From: Actinomycetota bacterium
GTDB taxonomy: Bacteria > Actinomycetota > Acidimicrobiia > Acidimicrobiales > Acidimicrobiaceae
Direction: 5' to 3'
DNA length: 29,094 nucleotides
NCBI GenBank assembly: GCA_027318945.1
Contig: DAHVOF010000085.1
Coordinates: forward strand, 1-29,094
Shown: positions 8,626 through 17,730 of the stretch, one piece after another
Layout: each line of letters begins with the position of its first letter
Numbering within the stretch: position 1 is the first letter of the stretch
The notes under the pieces: model-generated
Told to the model about the DNA's origin: nothing
What the model saw: the letters and a program-made list of their open reading frames with translations, nothing else
The model's database searches: none
Made by a program: the position numbers and the translations under genes

Positions 8626-9305
8626 TGAAAGTTGGTCGAATGCCCAATAAGCGCAACGGGTCGACGATGGATTTCGCTTATGAAGCCATCAAAGCCGCAA
8701 TCCTGAACGGCCAGTATTCTGCTGGGGCTCGGCTCACAGAAGAGGACCTGGCAAAGACACTCGAGATTAGCCGCACACCGGTCAGAGAAGCTTTGCATCT
8801 TCTCGAGTCCGAACTGCTAGTGGAAACAGTTCCACGCGTTGGTCTTGTAGTTCCAGCGATCTCGATGGTCGATCTCGAGGAGATCTTCGAGGTTCGCTGG
8901 CTGGTTGACGGTTACTCAGCGCGCCTTGCGGCAAAGCGGATCTCGAAGGGTGAGCTGGCGACTTTGGAGGCCCTGCAGAAACGAATTGTCGAGGCCGCCG
9001 CGAACAAGGACAGCGCTGCTATGGGTCGCACCAACCTGCTGTTTCATCGAAAAATACTTGAGGCGACGCAAAATCGCCGTCTAATCGCATTCAGCAAAAG
9101 CATCGCAGATATCATCCAGCTGGCGATACAACAAACCACTTTGGACGGAGCCGAGTCGCGAATCATAGCCGAGCACAGCCGGATCCTTGAAGCGCTACTA
9201 GCGGAAGACCCGGATGCGGCTGAGGCTGCCGCCAGAGCGCACGTGGAGGCTGGCCTCGAATTCCACAGGCGGTACTTGGCGGAAACGACTCCACACAACG
9301 CGTAA
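8625..9305 (+). CDS. GntR-family transcriptional regulator, FCD (FadR-like) subfamily
   Basis: The N-terminal winged helix-turn-helix (about residues 10-75) contains LTEEDLAKTLEISRTPVREAL, the GntR recognition pattern, followed by the wing. The C-terminal all-helical FCD effector domain starts near EIFEVRWLVDGYSARLAA and carries the metal-site histidines expected of the fold (LLFHRKILEAT, AEHSRIL, ARAHVEAGLEFH). FCD regulators usually sense organic acids and repress catabolic operons. ATG 8625 is preferred because GGGTGG at 8614-8619 precedes it; ATG 8610 (five residues longer) has no ribosome site and ATG 8640 is also in frame. The gene converges on the Liv importer genes. Control of the nearby CoA pathway is suggested by the shared dyad. 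Confidence 0.88.
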   Translation: MKVGRMPNKRNGSTMDFAYEAIKAAILNGQYSAGARLTEEDLAKTLEISRTPVREALHLLESELLVETVPRVGLVVPAISMVDLEEIFEVRWLVDGYSARLAAKRISKGELATLEALQKRIVEAAANKDSAAMGRTNLLFHRKILEATQNRRLIAFSKSIADIIQLAIQQTTLDGAESRIIAEHSRILEALLAEDPDAAEAAARAHVEAGLEFHRRYLAETTPHNA

Positions 9306-9391
9306 TTTTGAGGGTGAATCTTCCAGCCGGCAGACCTCATCGCGCAGAGCCCATTTTGAGAAGCCAAAGGCTCGGTGTTCGACATGACGAG

Positions 9392-10180
9392 TTAGGTAAT
9401 CCGTCCTCCCAGTAGGGACTCTATGACTGCTTGATCCTCGAGCGCATCACCGATTGCACCCCGAAAGATGCGCTGACCCTGCTCCATCACTACCACCTCT
9501 GTACAGACTTTTGAGATGAAATCCATGTCATGCTCGACCAGAATGATCGTCAAATTCGTCGAGGTAAGCTGGGAGATCAGCCCGGCAAGATCGTTGCGTT
9601 CCTCCTCGTTCAGCCCTGCGGCCGGTTCGTCCAAAAGAAGGACCCTCGGTTGCTGGGCGACGGCTCGGGCGATATCGGCCTGCTTCGCCAATCCGTACGG
9701 TAGATCTCCCACCAACGTATTGGCATGCTCGGTAAGGCCCAGCAATGCTATTGAATCCAAAGCCGCCTTGCGCGATTCTTTTTCCAAAGCGCGCAGGAAC
9801 GGAATGCCTATCCCAAAATAGAGCATGCTTGATCTCGTGATAGCCTGGCGCCCTAGCATCGCAAGATCCACGACCTTCAGATCCAGGGGAATCTCAATAT
9901 GTTGGAATGTTCGTGCAATCCCGCGGCGCGTTACTTTATGGGGAGAGAGACGAGTAATCTCCTCCCGATCCAGGTAGATGCTGCCAGAGTGGGGAGAGTA
10001 GATTCCGCTCACACAGTTCAAAAGGCTGGTCTTACCCGATCCATTCGAGCCGACTATTCCAAGCACGCCGCCTGGCGAAACGTCAAAACTGACATCCGAA
10101 AGCACGGTCAGGCCGCCAAAAGACAGGCACAACCGGTCGACGCGGAGTGCGGAACCTTTTACCTCCAGCTCATTGCTCAC
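9392..10180 (-). CDS. livG: Branched-chain-type ABC importer, ATPase LivG
   Basis: This 262-residue cytosolic ATPase is the last gene of the importer operon. It has Walker A GSNGSGKT (residues 44-51), the LivG-typical ARTFQHIEIP Q-loop region, a modified signature LPYGLAKQ (LSYGxQR in most relatives), Walker B VLLLDEPAAGLN and the switch histidine in ILVEHDMDF. The start is placed at GTG 10180, preceded by AAAGGAA at 10188-10194 and overlapping the end of livF by 11 bases, which implies translational coupling; longer in-frame starts would run through livF and exceed the family length. The pair LivG/LivF powers uptake through LivH/LivM. Confidence 0.92.
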   Translation of the reverse strand: MSNELEVKGSALRVDRLCLSFGGLTVLSDVSFDVSPGGVLGIVGSNGSGKTSLLNCVSGIYSPHSGSIYLDREEITRLSPHKVTRRGIARTFQHIEIPLDLKVVDLAMLGRQAITRSSMLYFGIGIPFLRALEKESRKAALDSIALLGLTEHANTLVGDLPYGLAKQADIARAVAQQPRVLLLDEPAAGLNEEERNDLAGLISQLTSTNLTIILVEHDMDFISKVCTEVVVMEQGQRIFRGAIGDALEDQAVIESLLGGRIT

Positions 10181-11045
10181 GGGCGTTTCCTTTGAACGAT
10201 CCGCTCCACTTGCTTCCCAAAAACGTCGAAAGAATTCCATCGCCGGCCAGCAAAGTTTCCTTGGTGCCGCTCGCCACTTGCCTTCCACTTTCAAGAACAT
10301 GGATTGTATTCGAAAACTCAAGCGCGACCGCGACACTCTGCTCGGCGGCAAGGATCGGAATGCCAGCTGAGGCGATCTTGGTCAAAGAAGTAACCATTGA
10401 GGCGATAACCGCAGGTGAAAGACCAAGGGTAAGCTCATCGACAATCATCAGTTTTGGACCCATGCACAGCGCGGATGCTAACGCCAGCATCTGGCGCTGA
10501 CCCCCGGAGAGGTAACCGCCTTTTCGATTCAAATGATTTCTAAGATCCGGAAAGACCGAAAGAGCCATCTCCCGCAGATCTCCCGAGCCTCTCCTATTAT
10601 TCCGGCCGACTCCAACTTGGAGATTCTCGAAGACGGTCAGATCGGTAAAGATCTTTTCCCGTTCAGGCACCATCACCAACCCTGCCCGCGACCGGTCCCA
10701 GGGTGCCAAATCACCGATATCGCGGCCCAGGAATTTGATCTTGCCCTTTGACGCCTTTGCTGCGTCTCTCTTGAGCAAGCCGGCTATGCCCCGCAACGTG
10801 GAGGTCTTGCCGGCTCCATTGGGACCCACCAAGGTCACAATCTGGCTCGGCCATACCTGCAAGGACACGCCCTGCACCCCAATACCGCCGCCTTTATAGA
10901 TGACACTTAGCTCCTCGACCGACAAAATCGGCTTTCCAACCCCGGCTGGAACGCTCCCTTGCAAACCGCCACCGTTGCTCGAGTTCAAGGTATCCGCCCT
11001 CTCGCCGCGATCTATCTCATCTGAACTGTCGGCACGCCCCAACAC
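10170..11045 (-). CDS. livF: Branched-chain-type ABC importer, ATPase LivF
   Basis: This is a 291-residue ATPase with Walker A GPNGAGKT (residues 74-81), the LivF-specific VPEREKIFTDLTVFENL stretch, signature LSGGQRQMLA and an AEQ at the H-loop position, as is normal in LivF. Walker B is IVDELTLGL, with Leu replacing the usual Pro after DE. About 38 residues rich in Gly, Ser and charge precede the usual N-terminus; the start is a TTG four bases after the livM stop, with AGGTGA upstream, and no better start was found further in. It sits between livM and livG in one operon. Confidence 0.9.
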   Translation of the reverse strand: MLGRADSSDEIDRGERADTLNSSNGGGLQGSVPAGVGKPILSVEELSVIYKGGGIGVQGVSLQVWPSQIVTLVGPNGAGKTSTLRGIAGLLKRDAAKASKGKIKFLGRDIGDLAPWDRSRAGLVMVPEREKIFTDLTVFENLQVGVGRNNRRGSGDLREMALSVFPDLRNHLNRKGGYLSGGQRQMLALASALCMGPKLMIVDELTLGLSPAVIASMVTSLTKIASAGIPILAAEQSVAVALEFSNTIHVLESGRQVASGTKETLLAGDGILSTFLGSKWSGSFKGNAREQ

Positions 11046-11049
11046 TTGC

Positions 11050-12114
11050 TCACCTCACTGCGGCGACGGCTTCGGCCGCGGACGATTTCCTACGTTTGAT
11101 CTTCGCAAGGCTGGCAATTCCTGCAGGCCGAAAGAACAGAAAGACAAGTATCGCCAATCCATAGACGGCGGTTTCCAATGAAGACAAATTTCTTTGTGCA
11201 AACCCGCCCAGGGTGCCGCTAAAAGTCGACGCGCCCGCTTGCATGAGAAATGGAATCATAGTTACGACAAAAGCTCCGATTATCGAACCCCAAATTGACG
11301 CCAGGCCCCCTATCAGAATCATGGCTACATAAGAGACCGTTAGTGTCAACGAATAATATCCATTGCTCACGTCCTGCATGAAGTATGCTCCCAGTCCGCC
11401 GGCCAGCCCGATGATTGCCGAGGACAGAGCAAAAACGGACAGCTTCGTCATTGTGACGTTCACTCCCACCACGGAAGCTGCCGCTTCATTGCGCCTCAGC
11501 GCGGCGAACGCTCTGCCGGGCTGCCCGCGAACGATATTCCATACAAACAGGGAAACAAGCACTAATACCACCAGCAGCACCATGAACCACACCTTCTCGC
11601 TGGCGATCTGCCACGGCCCCAGCTTGGCGGTCGGAACAAAATGGCCGGCGATAGCCCCGCTGCTCGTGTCATATTGATTCGCGGCAAAGGCGACCACGAA
11701 CTGAAGGGCCAGGGTGGAAAAGATCAAATAAAGGCCCGAAAGCCGCAAAGAAGGCAGTCCTATAGCAAAACCAACTATGGAAGCCGCGGCTGCGCCCGCA
11801 AAAATTGGAAGCGGAAAAGGCATCGACTTGTCCAGCAAAACTACCGAATAGGCACCGATGGCTAGAAATGCGGCATTGCCCACTGATATCAGACCGGCGT
11901 AACCGGTCAGCAGATTCAGCCCGATAGCACCTATGGCCGCGAGGATCGCGATATCAGCGTCATACACGTAAGCGCTGGAGCTGATCTGGGAAAAGACGAT
12001 CACCAACAAAATGACTGCTACGCCGGCAATCTTAGAGTAGTGCTCCCCGCCATAACGCAAGAGTTGCCGCTGCGTTTGCTGACCAGACGCTTGTGACAGC
12101 GTTTCGCTCTTCAT
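11050..12114 (-). CDS. livM: Branched-chain-type ABC importer, permease LivM
   Basis: A 354-residue membrane protein with about ten helices. The signature NLLTGYAGLISVGNAAFLAIGAY near residue 65-90 and the cytoplasmic coupling loop GRAFAALRRNEAAASVVGVNV are diagnostic for LivM. A C-terminal basic tail (KIKRRK) follows the last helix. The start ATG overlaps the livH stop by four bases (ATGA type), so the two permeases are translationally coupled and would be made in equal amounts. Together they form the membrane channel. Confidence 0.93.
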   Translation of the reverse strand: MKSETLSQASGQQTQRQLLRYGGEHYSKIAGVAVILLVIVFSQISSSAYVYDADIAILAAIGAIGLNLLTGYAGLISVGNAAFLAIGAYSVVLLDKSMPFPLPIFAGAAAASIVGFAIGLPSLRLSGLYLIFSTLALQFVVAFAANQYDTSSGAIAGHFVPTAKLGPWQIASEKVWFMVLLVVLVLVSLFVWNIVRGQPGRAFAALRRNEAAASVVGVNVTMTKLSVFALSSAIIGLAGGLGAYFMQDVSNGYYSLTLTVSYVAMILIGGLASIWGSIIGAFVVTMIPFLMQAGASTFSGTLGGFAQRNLSSLETAVYGLAILVFLFFRPAGIASLAKIKRRKSSAAEAVAAVR

Positions 12115-12989
12115 AGGCGGGCTATCTCCCTGCTTCCGAACAATCCGGTGGGAGAGATGATCAACACCAAAAGGAGCACGAGGTAGCCAACCACATCTGA
12201 ATAACGCCCTCCAAGGTAGCTAACCGCAAATCCCTGGATTTCAGCTAAGATCACCGAACCGATCAGAGCGCCCCCAACTGAATCAAGGCCGCCCAGGATC
12301 ACCGCCGGGAATGCCGCAAAACCGAGCGCGTTCCCGGCACTTGGCGCCAAACCGTTTGTCGCGCCGTAAATTACCCCTGCCAAACCGGCGCCCGCAGTAG
12401 CGATTGCCCATGTCATAGCGGCCAACGTGGAGACATTGATGCCACGATATGTCGCAAGCAAAGGATTCTCCGCCGCCGCCCTCATGTGAGAGCCAAATCT
12501 AGACCACTTGAGAAGAACGCCGAAGGCGGTCAAAACCGCGGCGACGCTTATGACAACCGCAATGTCCAGCGCAGTTATGCTCACGCCCTCAGGAAAGTGG
12601 AGGATTGTCTTCGCACCCGGCACGTTGACGAATCGCGTGGCGCCGCCCCAAAGGATGAGATCGAGCGCCCCCAGAATAATGTTCAACGCAATCGTCAACA
12701 TAACCAGCAAGATGGCAGTTTCGCCGAGCAACGGCCTCAGCATCAAAGAATAAATGGATGCCCCGAGCAACATCGAAGCCACCACACTCAATACCACAGC
12801 CGGCCAGAAGGGTACGTGCGCCGATACAGCAATGCTGTAGAACAGGTACCCTCCCAAAAGAGCCAGCGTTCCCTGAGCGAAATTCAGCACCCGAGTACCT
12901 CGATACACGATTACGAAGCCAACGCCAATCAGCGCGTAAAGCGCCGCCGTCGGTAGCTGGCCTACGAACGTCTGGAGTGCCAGGTGCAT
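12111..12989 (-). CDS. livH: Branched-chain-type ABC importer, permease LivH
   Basis: A 292-residue inner-membrane permease. Family features are LYALIGVGFVIVYRGTRVLNFAQGTLALLGGY at the N-terminus, the coupling loop SRFGSHMRAAAENPLLATYRGIN and the helix with AAFPAVILGGLDSVGGALIGSV. ATG 12989 is chosen because GGAGG (12999-13003) lies nine bases upstream; the in-frame TTG at 12998 directly abuts that ribosome site and is unlikely. It follows the binding-protein gene by 69 bases and overlaps livM. Confidence 0.92.
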   Translation of the reverse strand: MHLALQTFVGQLPTAALYALIGVGFVIVYRGTRVLNFAQGTLALLGGYLFYSIAVSAHVPFWPAVVLSVVASMLLGASIYSLMLRPLLGETAILLVMLTIALNIILGALDLILWGGATRFVNVPGAKTILHFPEGVSITALDIAVVISVAAVLTAFGVLLKWSRFGSHMRAAAENPLLATYRGINVSTLAAMTWAIATAGAGLAGVIYGATNGLAPSAGNALGFAAFPAVILGGLDSVGGALIGSVILAEIQGFAVSYLGGRYSDVVGYLVLLLVLIISPTGLFGSREIARL

Positions 12990-13058
12990 TGAAGACAACC
13001 TCCGCTATCTCATTCTTCGAATTCTACGGGATATTTCCTCTTGGAATCCGGCCGAAGC

Positions 13059-14327
13059 CTAGGAACCAATCGGCAATAGCCCGGAGACGGCCGCGGGCTG
13101 AGACAGCGAAGTGTCCCAGTGCCAGAATCGGATTTCGTGAATGCCTACGTGGCTGCTCGAAGAATAACTCCAGTTGCCATAAGTCAGGCCTCCGGTATTG
13201 AGGTTTAGGGAGCTCAACACCGTTGACAGCTTTTGGCCGGAACACGGATAGCCACACTGCGACAAGGCGTGCCCAAGCACCCAGGCCTGAATATAACCGT
13301 TTATAAAGAATCCGGTGTTCGGATCGTCCGACGCCGCCTTTGCAGCCGCCACGAACTTCGTAAACTCGGGTCCTGGGCTCGGCTGACCAGCGACGTCATA
13401 TGGGAATGCCCTGATCACGTAGAAGTTGGGATCGGCCAAAGTCTTGAGGGTCGAATAAGCGCTGCCGCCGTCGTAATTGACGATGGGTCCTGTGAAACCC
13501 TGCTGCCGCAATGCCTGAACAGCACTGATAACCCAAGGCTCAGGCAAGGCCATTATCACTAGATTCGGGTTGGCTGCAGCCACAGCCGTCGATTCGGGAG
13601 CAGCCGTGGTAGCCGACATCGGCACCTGCTGATAGTTGACCATTTGCCAACCTTTGGCCTTTATCAGCTGCTCGGTCTTCGCGACGTAATTCGCGTTGTC
13701 CGCCACCTGCAAGGACATTATCCCAACTTTCACGGGCGAAGACCCAGCCACGGTCGCAGCAAAATTCACCACTGGCGCGGCTTCCGCTCCAATGACAACG
13801 TCACCCGCAAACATGTAGGGATTGGGAGGCGAAACCAAGCTCGTCGTAATCCCTTGTGATATCGTTGGCGTCTTGCTGGCCTCTAATACTGGAGCCGCTG
13901 CAACCAAAACCGTAGATAGAAACACCAATTCCGCATTTACATGATCAATCTGCGTAAGCTGCTTGGTGTTGGCTACTCCATTGGTCGGGTTTGAGCCGTC
14001 ATCCAGGGCAATCAGCTTAACTTTATGCCCGTTGATGCCTCCGTGATCATTCACATATGAAAAATATGCCTGGTAGCCGTTCCTGAGAGCGCCTCCCACT
14101 GCTGCTGCCGGACCGGATAGATCGCCCGTGGATCCCACCACATATGTCCCGCTTACCGCCGAACTGGAAGTCGTGCCCGTCGATGACGAGCTGCTCCCGC
14201 AAGCCGCCATCAACAATCCTGCAACCGCCAATCCGGTAGAAGTCAAGCCCAAGGCGCGACGCCGCTTGACCCTAACTGCTCCCCCACCTCCTAATTGAGG
14301 TGAAGCTTTCCGTAAATCTATGTTCAT
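13059..14327 (-). CDS. Liv-type substrate-binding lipoprotein
   Basis: A 422-residue exported protein. A basic N-terminus (VKRRRALG) and hydrophobic stretch end in a lipobox (LLMAAC at about residue 38-43), so the mature protein would be lipid-anchored on the outer face of the membrane. A Ser/Thr-rich linker precedes a type-I periplasmic binding fold (GSTGDLSGPAAAVGGALRNGYQAYFSYVNDHGGINGHKVKL), the pattern of Leu/Ile/Val- and organic-acid-binding proteins. The start has AAAGGAG at ideal spacing. First gene of the importer operon; the adjacent CoA-dependent pathway suggests a carboxylic or aromatic acid ligand rather than an amino acid, which is inference. Confidence 0.9.
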   Translation of the reverse strand: MNIDLRKASPQLGGGGAVRVKRRRALGLTSTGLAVAGLLMAACGSSSSSTGTTSSSAVSGTYVVGSTGDLSGPAAAVGGALRNGYQAYFSYVNDHGGINGHKVKLIALDDGSNPTNGVANTKQLTQIDHVNAELVFLSTVLVAAAPVLEASKTPTISQGITTSLVSPPNPYMFAGDVVIGAEAAPVVNFAATVAGSSPVKVGIMSLQVADNANYVAKTEQLIKAKGWQMVNYQQVPMSATTAAPESTAVAAANPNLVIMALPEPWVISAVQALRQQGFTGPIVNYDGGSAYSTLKTLADPNFYVIRAFPYDVAGQPSPGPEFTKFVAAAKAASDDPNTGFFINGYIQAWVLGHALSQCGYPCSGQKLSTVLSSLNLNTGGLTYGNWSYSSSSHVGIHEIRFWHWDTSLSQPAAVSGLLPIGS

Positions 14328-14471
14328 ATCTACTCCTTTATTTGGTAGACACCCCTGCTAAACCCTGATATCACAATTCATCAAGTCACCCAATTCACGT
14401 GCAATCAGCCCCACTCTTTGCAAACACTCCTATGCTCTAATGGTTTCTATCTCCTAAATCTCTTCCCGCAT

Positions 14472-14496
14472 CAGGTTTCCCGCGTGCCGCGGCCTG
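14472..14496 (-). terminator. Hairpin between thiolase and importer genes
   Basis: On the minus strand, CAGG-CCGCG-GCA-CGCGG-(GAAA)-CCTG folds into a strong bulged stem about 70 bases after the thiolase stop and 145 bases before the binding-protein gene. There is no T-run. It could partly terminate transcription or protect an mRNA end, allowing enzymes and transporter to be expressed at different levels. Confidence 0.4.
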
Positions 14497-14565
14497 CTCC
14501 GAAACCGTTTCATTGGTGATAAACCCTTCTGCATCCAAACCGGACGGCATTCACATCCATCGTCC

Positions 14566-15708
14566 TCACTTCACCAATATGTTGACGGTGCAGGCTGTGC
14601 CTTCCACGCCCTGGGCCTTGCCGCCCCTGCAGTGGGCTATTCCAACCTTGGGGCTTTTGATCTGGCGTTCTTTGGCGTCGCCTCGAAGCTGGCGGACCAG
14701 CTCCACCACTTGTGCGACACCTGTTGCTCCCAGCGGGTGTCCCTTGCCCAGAAGTCCGCCTGAGGCGTTGACTGGGAAGGTCCCGTCTATGTCCATCTCC
14801 CCTTTGACCACCCTTGAGACGTACTCGCCGTGGGGGATGAGGCCCATGCCCTCTACCCGAAGGGCCTCGGCTATCGAAAAGCAGTCGTGGACCTCTGCGA
14901 AGTCGATCTCTTCGGGGCCTATGCCGGCCTGGGCGTAGGCGGCCTCTGCGGTGCGCCAGGTTAGGTCCTCTACTGTCATGTCAACAAGTCCAACCTCTGT
15001 GCGGCCGCTTCTAAGGGATGTGGCTGCAAGCCTTATGGCTCTATTTGAGCCGTACTGCGATAGCTTGGAGCGGCTTATGAGCACCACCGCTGCAGCGCCG
15101 TCTGAGATGGGGGCGCACTCGTGCAGCCTGAGCGGGTCGGCTATGAGCCTGCCTGCTGCGACCTCTTCTAAGGTGACGGGCTTCTTGAAGTGCGACAAGG
15201 GGTTCATAGCGGCGTTCTTTTTGTTCTTCACAGCTATGTGGGCTATGTCTGAAGGGGTGACGCCGTACTGGAGCATGTAGCGCTGGGCTCTCATGGCGTA
15301 TATGCCGGGCATGGTGAGGCCGATCTGGGCCTCTATGTCGGTGGGGTCCGGAGCCAGCGCTCCTCTGAACATAGAGCTGAGATGCTCTACTCCCAATGCG
15401 AGCACCACGTCGTATGCTCCGGCCCTTATGGACATGGCGGCATCCCAGATGGCTGTGGACCCCGAAGAGCAGGCATTCTCGACATTGGCTATGGGCAGCC
15501 CCGAAAGCCCTGCGGCATAAAGGGCTCTCTGACCCATGGCCATGCCCTGATAGACGTGTCCCACCCAGGCGGCCTCTATGTCTTTTCTGCTCACTCCTGC
15601 GTCTTTGAGAGCCAGGCCTATGGCCTCTGATCCCAAATCGGCGGCGCTGCGATCAGGATGCCTGCCGAAAGGGGTCATCCCTATGCCAAGCACATATACG
15701 TCATCCAT
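14566..15708 (-). CDS. Thiolase, SCP2/BbsB-like, paired with DUF35 protein
   Basis: A 380-residue cytosolic enzyme. The nucleophile lies in ENACSSGS (Cys80); further active-site motifs are HDCF (His274), GKGHPLGATG (His324) and HCRGG (Cys360). This is the non-classical thiolase branch found beside DUF35 partners in aromatic, benzylsuccinate and steroid side-chain degradation, where it cleaves 3-oxoacyl-CoA with CoA or acts as an aldolase; which of these applies is not decidable here. ATG 15708 is chosen over an upstream TTG (15735) because AAGGAGGAG immediately precedes it. Last of five close catabolic genes. Confidence 0.9.
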   Translation of the reverse strand: MDDVYVLGIGMTPFGRHPDRSAADLGSEAIGLALKDAGVSRKDIEAAWVGHVYQGMAMGQRALYAAGLSGLPIANVENACSSGSTAIWDAAMSIRAGAYDVVLALGVEHLSSMFRGALAPDPTDIEAQIGLTMPGIYAMRAQRYMLQYGVTPSDIAHIAVKNKKNAAMNPLSHFKKPVTLEEVAAGRLIADPLRLHECAPISDGAAAVVLISRSKLSQYGSNRAIRLAATSLRSGRTEVGLVDMTVEDLTWRTAEAAYAQAGIGPEEIDFAEVHDCFSIAEALRVEGMGLIPHGEYVSRVVKGEMDIDGTFPVNASGGLLGKGHPLGATGVAQVVELVRQLRGDAKERQIKSPKVGIAHCRGGKAQGVEGTACTVNILVK

Positions 15709-15731
15709 ATGCTCCTCCTTGTAAAGATCGT

Positions 15732-16136
15732 TCAAGCCTGTCGGCTCTGTGCATGCGGTAGCAGGACCAGGGCTCCATCTATTAGCCTCGGGCCGGGGGC
15801 CAGCACTATCTCGGCCTCGGCGCCTATCACAGGGGTTCCATCTCCGAGATATGGAAGCAGCACCCGCACGTCTTGGGGGAAATCTATGTACACCATGGCG
15901 TAGGGGGCTTCGAACTCAGGGGTGGACTGCCTTATCACGGTGTAGGTGTAGATGATCCCGTGGTCCGCTAGAGCCAGCTCTTCTAGGCCTTCTGTGCCAT
16001 CGGCTGGGCAGATGGTCCTCGAGGGGAAAAAGGCGGCAGAGCAGCTGGGGCATCTAGAGCCGAGAAGGTGCACCTTGCCCTGGCTCTGGCGGTACTGCAT
16101 GATCTCTGGCGCAGAGGGGGACTCTATGTCTGGCAT
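15732..16136 (-). CDS. DUF35 OB-fold/zinc-ribbon protein, thiolase partner (BbsA/ChsH2-like)
   Basis: A 134-residue protein with an N-terminal zinc ribbon (RCPSCSAAFFPSRTICPADG, four-cysteine pattern with CPSC and a lone later Cys-Pro-Ala) followed by an OB-fold (GIIYTYTVIRQS, APYAMVYIDFPQDVRVLLPY). DUF35 proteins form complexes with non-classical thiolases and stabilise or shape the acyl-CoA site; the gene lies directly upstream of the thiolase (23 bases). ATG 16136 is preferred because GGAGAG lies four bases before it; an in-frame ATG at 16148 lacks a good site. Only three cysteines are clear in the ribbon, so metal binding may be incomplete. Confidence 0.85.
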   Translation of the reverse strand: MPDIESPSAPEIMQYRQSQGKVHLLGSRCPSCSAAFFPSRTICPADGTEGLEELALADHGIIYTYTVIRQSTPEFEAPYAMVYIDFPQDVRVLLPYLGDGTPVIGAEAEIVLAPGPRLIDGALVLLPHAQSRQA

Positions 16137-16153
16137 TGATCTCTCCATATCTA

Positions 16154-16900
16154 CTAGTAGGCTCCGATGCTTCTTCCGCCGCAGACGTACATGACCTGGC
16201 CGGTGATGTACCAGGAGTCGTCGTCGGCGAAGAAGGCAACAGCGTGGGCGATCTGTTCTGGGCCCCCAACCCTTCCTATGGGCACCGTCTTTGTGAGCTT
16301 GTCCTGGGTCTCAGGAGACAGGCTTCTGAACAGGGCGGTGTCGACGAGGCCCGGGGCCACTGCATTGGCGGTTATCTGGTACTTGGCGAACTCGAGGGCC
16401 AAGGTGCGGGTGAGCGAGACCACCCCTCCTTTGGAAGCTGAGTAGTTGGCCTGTCCAGCCCCGCCCAGCCAGGCGCGGGAGCCGATGTTTACGATCCTGC
16501 CGTAGCCGGAGTCCATCATGTGCTTGGCTGCCGCCTGGGTGGTGAGGAACTGGGACTTCAGGTTTATCCTTATAACCTCGTCCCAATCCTCCTCGCTCAT
16601 CTTGATGAGCCACTTGTCCCTGGCGATACCGGCGTTGTTGACCAAGATGTCTATGCGGCCAAAGCGCTCCAAGGCGTGATCTATCAGCCCTTGGGCGCCT
16701 TCTTTTTTGGACACGTCGCCACAGAACCCGCTCACCTCGTAGCCCTTGGAGCCGAGCTCATCTGATACAGAAGAGACCCTGTCGGGGTCTATGTCGTTTA
16801 TCACTACACGAGCAGCGCCCTCTGCGAGCCTCTCGGCTATGGACAGGCCGATTCCCTGTCCCGAACCTGTCACCACGGCTACGCGGTCATTGATGCCCAT
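16154..16900 (-). CDS. SDR-family 3-hydroxyacyl-CoA dehydrogenase (FabG-like)
   Basis: A 248-residue classical short-chain dehydrogenase. The nucleotide motif is TGSGQGIG (residues 11-18), NNAG lies at 88-91, and the catalytic set is Asn113, Ser141, Tyr153 and Lys157 (YSASK). Asp36 and Asp38 at the end of the second strand favour NAD over NADP. In this context it would oxidise the 3-hydroxyacyl-CoA made by the hydratase encoded three bases upstream. FabG-type fatty-acid synthesis is the alternative but unlikely inside this operon. Confidence 0.88.
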   Translation of the reverse strand: MGINDRVAVVTGSGQGIGLSIAERLAEGAARVVINDIDPDRVSSVSDELGSKGYEVSGFCGDVSKKEGAQGLIDHALERFGRIDILVNNAGIARDKWLIKMSEEDWDEVIRINLKSQFLTTQAAAKHMMDSGYGRIVNIGSRAWLGGAGQANYSASKGGVVSLTRTLALEFAKYQITANAVAPGLVDTALFRSLSPETQDKLTKTVPIGRVGGPEQIAHAVAFFADDDSWYITGQVMYVCGGRSIGAY

Positions 16901-16903
16901 CTA

Positions 16904-17686
16904 TCACCTTCCTATGAACTTCGGTGGACGCTTCTCTACGAACGCTCTCATGCCTTCCTCGCGATCCTTGGTGTTGCGCAGGAAAGCGTGGCAGAGCTCT
17001 TCGAACTCGAGCCCGCTCGCGAGATCGGTGCTCATGGCCACGTAGATGCTGCGCTTGATGCGGTCTATGGACAAAGGGGCCTTGGAGGCTATCTTCTCTG
17101 CCAGCTCTGTGGCTTGGGCAACTGCGGCGCCCTCAGGGACCACCTTTTGGACCATGCCCAGACGGTAGGCCTCCTGGGCGTCTATGCGGTCACAGCTGAA
17201 CATGAGCTCCATGGCAACCGCTGGTCCCACGAGCCGTGTCAGGCGCTGGGTGCCTCCTGCTCCTGGCATGGAGCCAACGTTGGCCTCTGGGAAGCCGAAG
17301 CGGGCTGTTGTGTCTGCGATCCTTATGTCACAGGCCAGGGCCAGCTCTAACCCTCCTCCTAGGACGTATCCTGCCAGAGCGGCAATCACTGGCTTTGAGA
17401 GCTTGGCCATCAAGGAGAAGAGGTCTCTTATGATCCTGCCCATGGGATCCGCCACGCCTCCGGAGTCGTACTCCGCCACCCTTGCTTTTAGATCAGCTCC
17501 GACGGAGAAGGCCTTGGGCTGGCCGGAGATGACAACGGCGCGGACCTCCTGATCGAGGCCGTGGGCTTCTAAGAGCTCGCCCAGCTCTGCGAGCATCTGC
17601 GGGGTCAGGGCGTTGAGAGCCTCCGGGCGGTTTATGGATATCTGAGCCACGCCGTTTGAGATAGACGAGCCAATAAGTTCAGACAA
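16904..17686 (-). CDS. Enoyl-CoA hydratase (crotonase family)
   Basis: A 260-residue crotonase-fold enzyme. It has the oxyanion-hole motifs AFSVGADL and AGYVLGGGLELALACD, and both catalytic glutamates: Glu114 (GGGLELAL) and Glu134 (FGFPEANVG), 20 residues apart as in true hydratases. It would add water to an enoyl-CoA. The start is TTG with GGAGG ten bases upstream and no alternative in frame. It lies 44 bases after the CoA-transferase gene and three before the SDR gene. Confidence 0.9.
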   Translation of the reverse strand: MSELIGSSISNGVAQISINRPEALNALTPQMLAELGELLEAHGLDQEVRAVVISGQPKAFSVGADLKARVAEYDSGGVADPMGRIIRDLFSLMAKLSKPVIAALAGYVLGGGLELALACDIRIADTTARFGFPEANVGSMPGAGGTQRLTRLVGPAVAMELMFSCDRIDAQEAYRLGMVQKVVPEGAAVAQATELAEKIASKAPLSIDRIKRSIYVAMSTDLASGLEFEELCHAFLRNTKDREEGMRAFVEKRPPKFIGR

Positions 17687-17730
17687 AGCGCAAGTACCTC
17701 CAAAGCATTGTTATGCGGGAACGGGATTCA

